From an uncultured Clostridia bacterium (GTDB taxonomy: Bacteria > Bacillota > Clostridia > Christensenellales > Borkfalkiaceae), in the NCBI GenBank assembly GCA_944369635.1, contig CALVXL010000038.1:1-7497 (forward strand): a DNA stretch of 7,497 nucleotides. Reading direction: 5' to 3'. Shown piece by piece: positions 5,797-7,497 of the stretch (the first letter of the stretch is position 1; each line of letters opens with the position of its first letter). Made by a program: the position numbers and the translations under genes. The notes beneath the pieces are model-generated. The model did no database searches and had not been told where the DNA came from. It saw only the letters and a program-made list of their open reading frames with translations.

Positions 5797-5845
5797 ACGA
5801 AAGAAAAGTCGGAGCATGGATGAGAAAAGACCGCTACGATAAATC

Positions 5846-5876
5846 TTGCATGGGATTTTGATAAAAAAGTATAAAT
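5846..5876 (+). promoter_or_regulatory. Promoter of the germination operon
   Basis: TTGCAT (5846-5851), an 18-bp spacer and TATAAAT (5870-5876) form a SigA-like promoter with a start near 5882. In Bacillus, germinant receptor genes are transcribed in the forespore by SigG. The GCATG at 5848-5852 partly resembles a SigG -35, but the -10 is closer to SigA, so the sigma factor is unsettled. Confidence 0.5.
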
Positions 5877-5902
5877 TCGGCTCTTCGGCAGACAATAATT
5901 TT

Positions 5903-7354
5903 ATGAAAATCAAAAAATCGCTTAAATACAGCAAATCGTATCTTCAAAAGCAATTTTCGTCCGACGACGTGAAAGAGCTTTCCTTTACGGTTTGCGGCAA
6001 GGAAATATATCTGATTTTTCTTGACGGGCTGACCGATAAAGCGGCGATCGGGCGGCAGATCATGTTTCCGCTTAAAGAGTTGAGCGAAGTGACGCTTGAA
6101 AGCATGGAAAACTGCATTCTGGAACCGGAACTTGTCCGCCTGACCGATTACGAACAAATTATAGACGAAGTGTTGATCGGCAACACGGTGGTGCTTGCCG
6201 ACGGCGTTGAAGGCGGCATTTCGGCGGCGGCAAAATTTTTTGAAAAGCGCGCTGTTGCCGAGCCGCCCACCGCAACGGTTTTACAAGGTCCGCGCGAAGG
6301 GTTTGTGGAAACCATTCAGACCAACATTTCCATGTTGCGGCGTAAAATCCGCAACAAAGATCTTAAGTTCGAACAGATCAGGGTAGGCAAGTATTCCGAA
6401 ACCATCGTCGCCGTTTGCTATGTCGACGGCGTGGTGCAGAAAGGCTTAAAGGAAAAGATTGTCAAGCGCATAAAACAAATAGACGTGGACGCCATTTTGG
6501 ACAGTTCTTACGTGGCGCGCTTTCTCGCCGAGCACAATACTTCGCTTTTCAAACAGTTCGGCATGACGGAAAAACCCGATATTCTGGCGGCGCGCATTCT
6601 GGAAGGGCGGGTCGGGATTATGGTGGACGGTTCGCCCATGGTGCTTACCGCGCCGTATATTCTGCTGGAAGATTTCCAGAGCGCGGAAGATTACTATGTG
6701 TCGCGGTATCGCGCGACCATCGGCAGGACGATCAGGCTTATTTCCATTCTGATCTCCTTGCTCGCGCCCGCGTTTTTTGTGGCGGCACAGCTTTATCACC
6801 TGCAGGTCATACCGCTCACCTTTCTTTTAACCATCGTCAACAGCATCAAGGGCATACCGTTTTCGCCCAGCAGTGAAATGTTTTTCACCCTTCTCATCTT
6901 CGAGATCCTGAACGAAGCCAGCGTTCGTATGCCGAAATATGTCGGCATGGTGGTTTCCATCGTCGGCGGTCTCGTACTGGGGGAAACGGCGGTTTCGGCG
7001 GGAATCATTTCCGCACCTACGCTGATGATCATCGCGCTTTCGGGCATTTGCCTTTATACGGTGCCCGAACTGGAAAGGGAATTTTCCGTTATCCGCGTAT
7101 TGCTTTTGATCGTTGCCGGCGCGCTGGGGGGATATGCGCTGCTCGTTTCGGTTTGCGCCGTGCTCGTTTATCTTTGCGCTTTCGAAAGTTACGGCACGCC
7201 GCTGCTCGCGCCGTACGCGCCTCTCGTCATTCCCGACTTAAAAGACGGATTCATAAAGAAAAACATGAGCGATAGAGCCTTTCGGCCTTTTACCTTCAAC
7301 AGTCCGAACAAGGTGAGAATGAGACTGCACAAGGAGAAAAACAAAGATGCTTGA
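5903..7354 (+). CDS. GerA-family spore germinant receptor subunit A
   Basis: A 483-residue integral membrane protein of the GerAA/GerKA family, a component of the inner spore membrane receptor that starts germination when nutrients bind. The soluble N-terminal part (about 1-270) carries FLDGLTD (39-45), the family signature GPREGFVETIQTN (129-141), ILEGRVGIMVDGSP and the conserved DYY just before the membrane part. From about residue 279 to 435 several hydrophobic helices follow, with the conserved IPFSP and VGGLVLGETAV stretches. An in-frame TTG at 5846 would add 19 residues, but that TTG lies in the -35 box, so the ATG at 5903 is chosen. It has no clear Shine-Dalgarno sequence. The end overlaps gerAB-like by 8 nt. 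SpoVAF is a related alternative, but the adjacent permease gene favours a receptor operon. Confidence 0.93.
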   Translation: MKIKKSLKYSKSYLQKQFSSDDVKELSFTVCGKEIYLIFLDGLTDKAAIGRQIMFPLKELSEVTLESMENCILEPELVRLTDYEQIIDEVLIGNTVVLADGVEGGISAAAKFFEKRAVAEPPTATVLQGPREGFVETIQTNISMLRRKIRNKDLKFEQIRVGKYSETIVAVCYVDGVVQKGLKEKIVKRIKQIDVDAILDSSYVARFLAEHNTSLFKQFGMTEKPDILAARILEGRVGIMVDGSPMVLTAPYILLEDFQSAEDYYVSRYRATIGRTIRLISILISLLAPAFFVAAQLYHLQVIPLTFLLTIVNSIKGIPFSPSSEMFFTLLIFEILNEASVRMPKYVGMVVSIVGGLVLGETAVSAGIISAPTLMIIALSGICLYTVPELEREFSVIRVLLLIVAGALGGYALLVSVCAVLVYLCAFESYGTPLLAPYAPLVIPDLKDGFIKKNMSDRAFRPFTFNSPNKVRMRLHKEKNKDA

Positions 7355-7497
7355 CAGACAATACGATAAATTCAACGTGCGCAACGTGTGCTTGTTTGCC
7401 ATCGCGTTCGTGCCCGTTTCCAAAATCTTTCTTCTGCCGTCCATTATGGCGCACTATGCGTTTTCCGATATGTGGATTTCCGCGCTGATAAACGTAA
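7347..7497 (+). CDS. GerAB-family germination permease, N-terminal fragment
   Basis: The first 50 residues of a membrane protein that runs off the right edge. ATG 7347 is preceded by AAGGAG (7331-7336) at a 10-nt spacing and overlaps the gerAA-like stop by 8 nt. After a short polar start (MLDRQYDKFNVRN) comes a hydrophobic helix (VCLFAIAFVPVSKIFLLPSI) and then SDMWISALINV, matching the DAWIS-type motif at the beginning of GerAB permeases of the APC superfamily. In characterised receptors this subunit binds the germinant in the membrane. A GerAC lipoprotein gene would be expected further downstream. Confidence 0.85.
   Translation, partial: MLDRQYDKFNVRNVCLFAIAFVPVSKIFLLPSIMAHYAFSDMWISALINV

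Noticed and set aside
5681..5842. GTG/ATG frame behind GAGGGAG, Lys-rich
   Set aside because: It reads straight through the 16-bp terminator hairpin, and the resulting repeat-like residues (AAPSEQSEGAA) are just the hairpin translated.
1..7497. CRISPR arrays, insertion sequences, tRNA or rRNA genes
   Set aside because: No regularly spaced repeats, transposase frames, terminal inverted repeats, tRNA cloverleaf or rRNA signatures were seen on either strand.

Overview
The window reads as a chromosomal segment of a spore-lineage Gram-positive, probably a Clostridia-type Bacillota with a moderate-GC genome. The signs are a GerA/GerAB germinant-receptor operon, a lipoprotein foldase of the PrsA/SurA type, SigA-like promoters with purine-rich ribosome binding sites, and GC-rich intrinsic terminators. 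All recognised genes lie on the + strand. A closer placement (for example Christensenellales-like gut lineages) is only an impression from gene style.

Layout: (1) 2-133, the C-terminal end of an unidentified gene that finishes in a run of 15 A. (2) 143-2338, a monocistronic unit: an extended -10 promoter, a 675-residue lipoprotein with a SurA-like N-terminal part and a parvulin-like domain split by a long insertion, and a terminator. (3) 2487-3810, a two-gene operon: a DEDDh 3'-5' exonuclease overlapping a PHP-family phosphoesterase by 4 nt (ATGA), closed by a strong terminator. (4) 3873-4976, a DUF3810-type membrane metalloprotease-like protein whose perfect extended -10 sits just before the ATG, suggesting a leaderless mRNA. 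(5) 4977-5902, about 925 bp without a conventional gene. (6) 5903-7497, gerAA-like and the start of gerAB-like, overlapping by 8 nt.

Region 5 is the most interesting part. A perfect consensus promoter (TTGACA, 17 bp, TATAAT) behind an A/T-rich UP-like stretch should start a transcript near 5049. It ends at an intrinsic terminator at 5586-5618, giving about 570 nt of RNA with no substantial coding potential. Hand pairing shows three consecutive closed structural domains (5046-5243, 5244-5331, 5332-5399), a fourth more tentative one, and a 13-nt internal direct repeat. Near the 5' end a 13-codon ORF lies behind a perfect AGGAGG at ideal spacing. I interpret this as a highly expressed large structured ncRNA, possibly of the ROOL/OLE-like class or a new family, and possibly a dual-function RNA. 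Downstream lie a possible second small transcript (about 5645-5796) with a 16-bp, bidirectional-looking terminator, and then the germination operon promoter.
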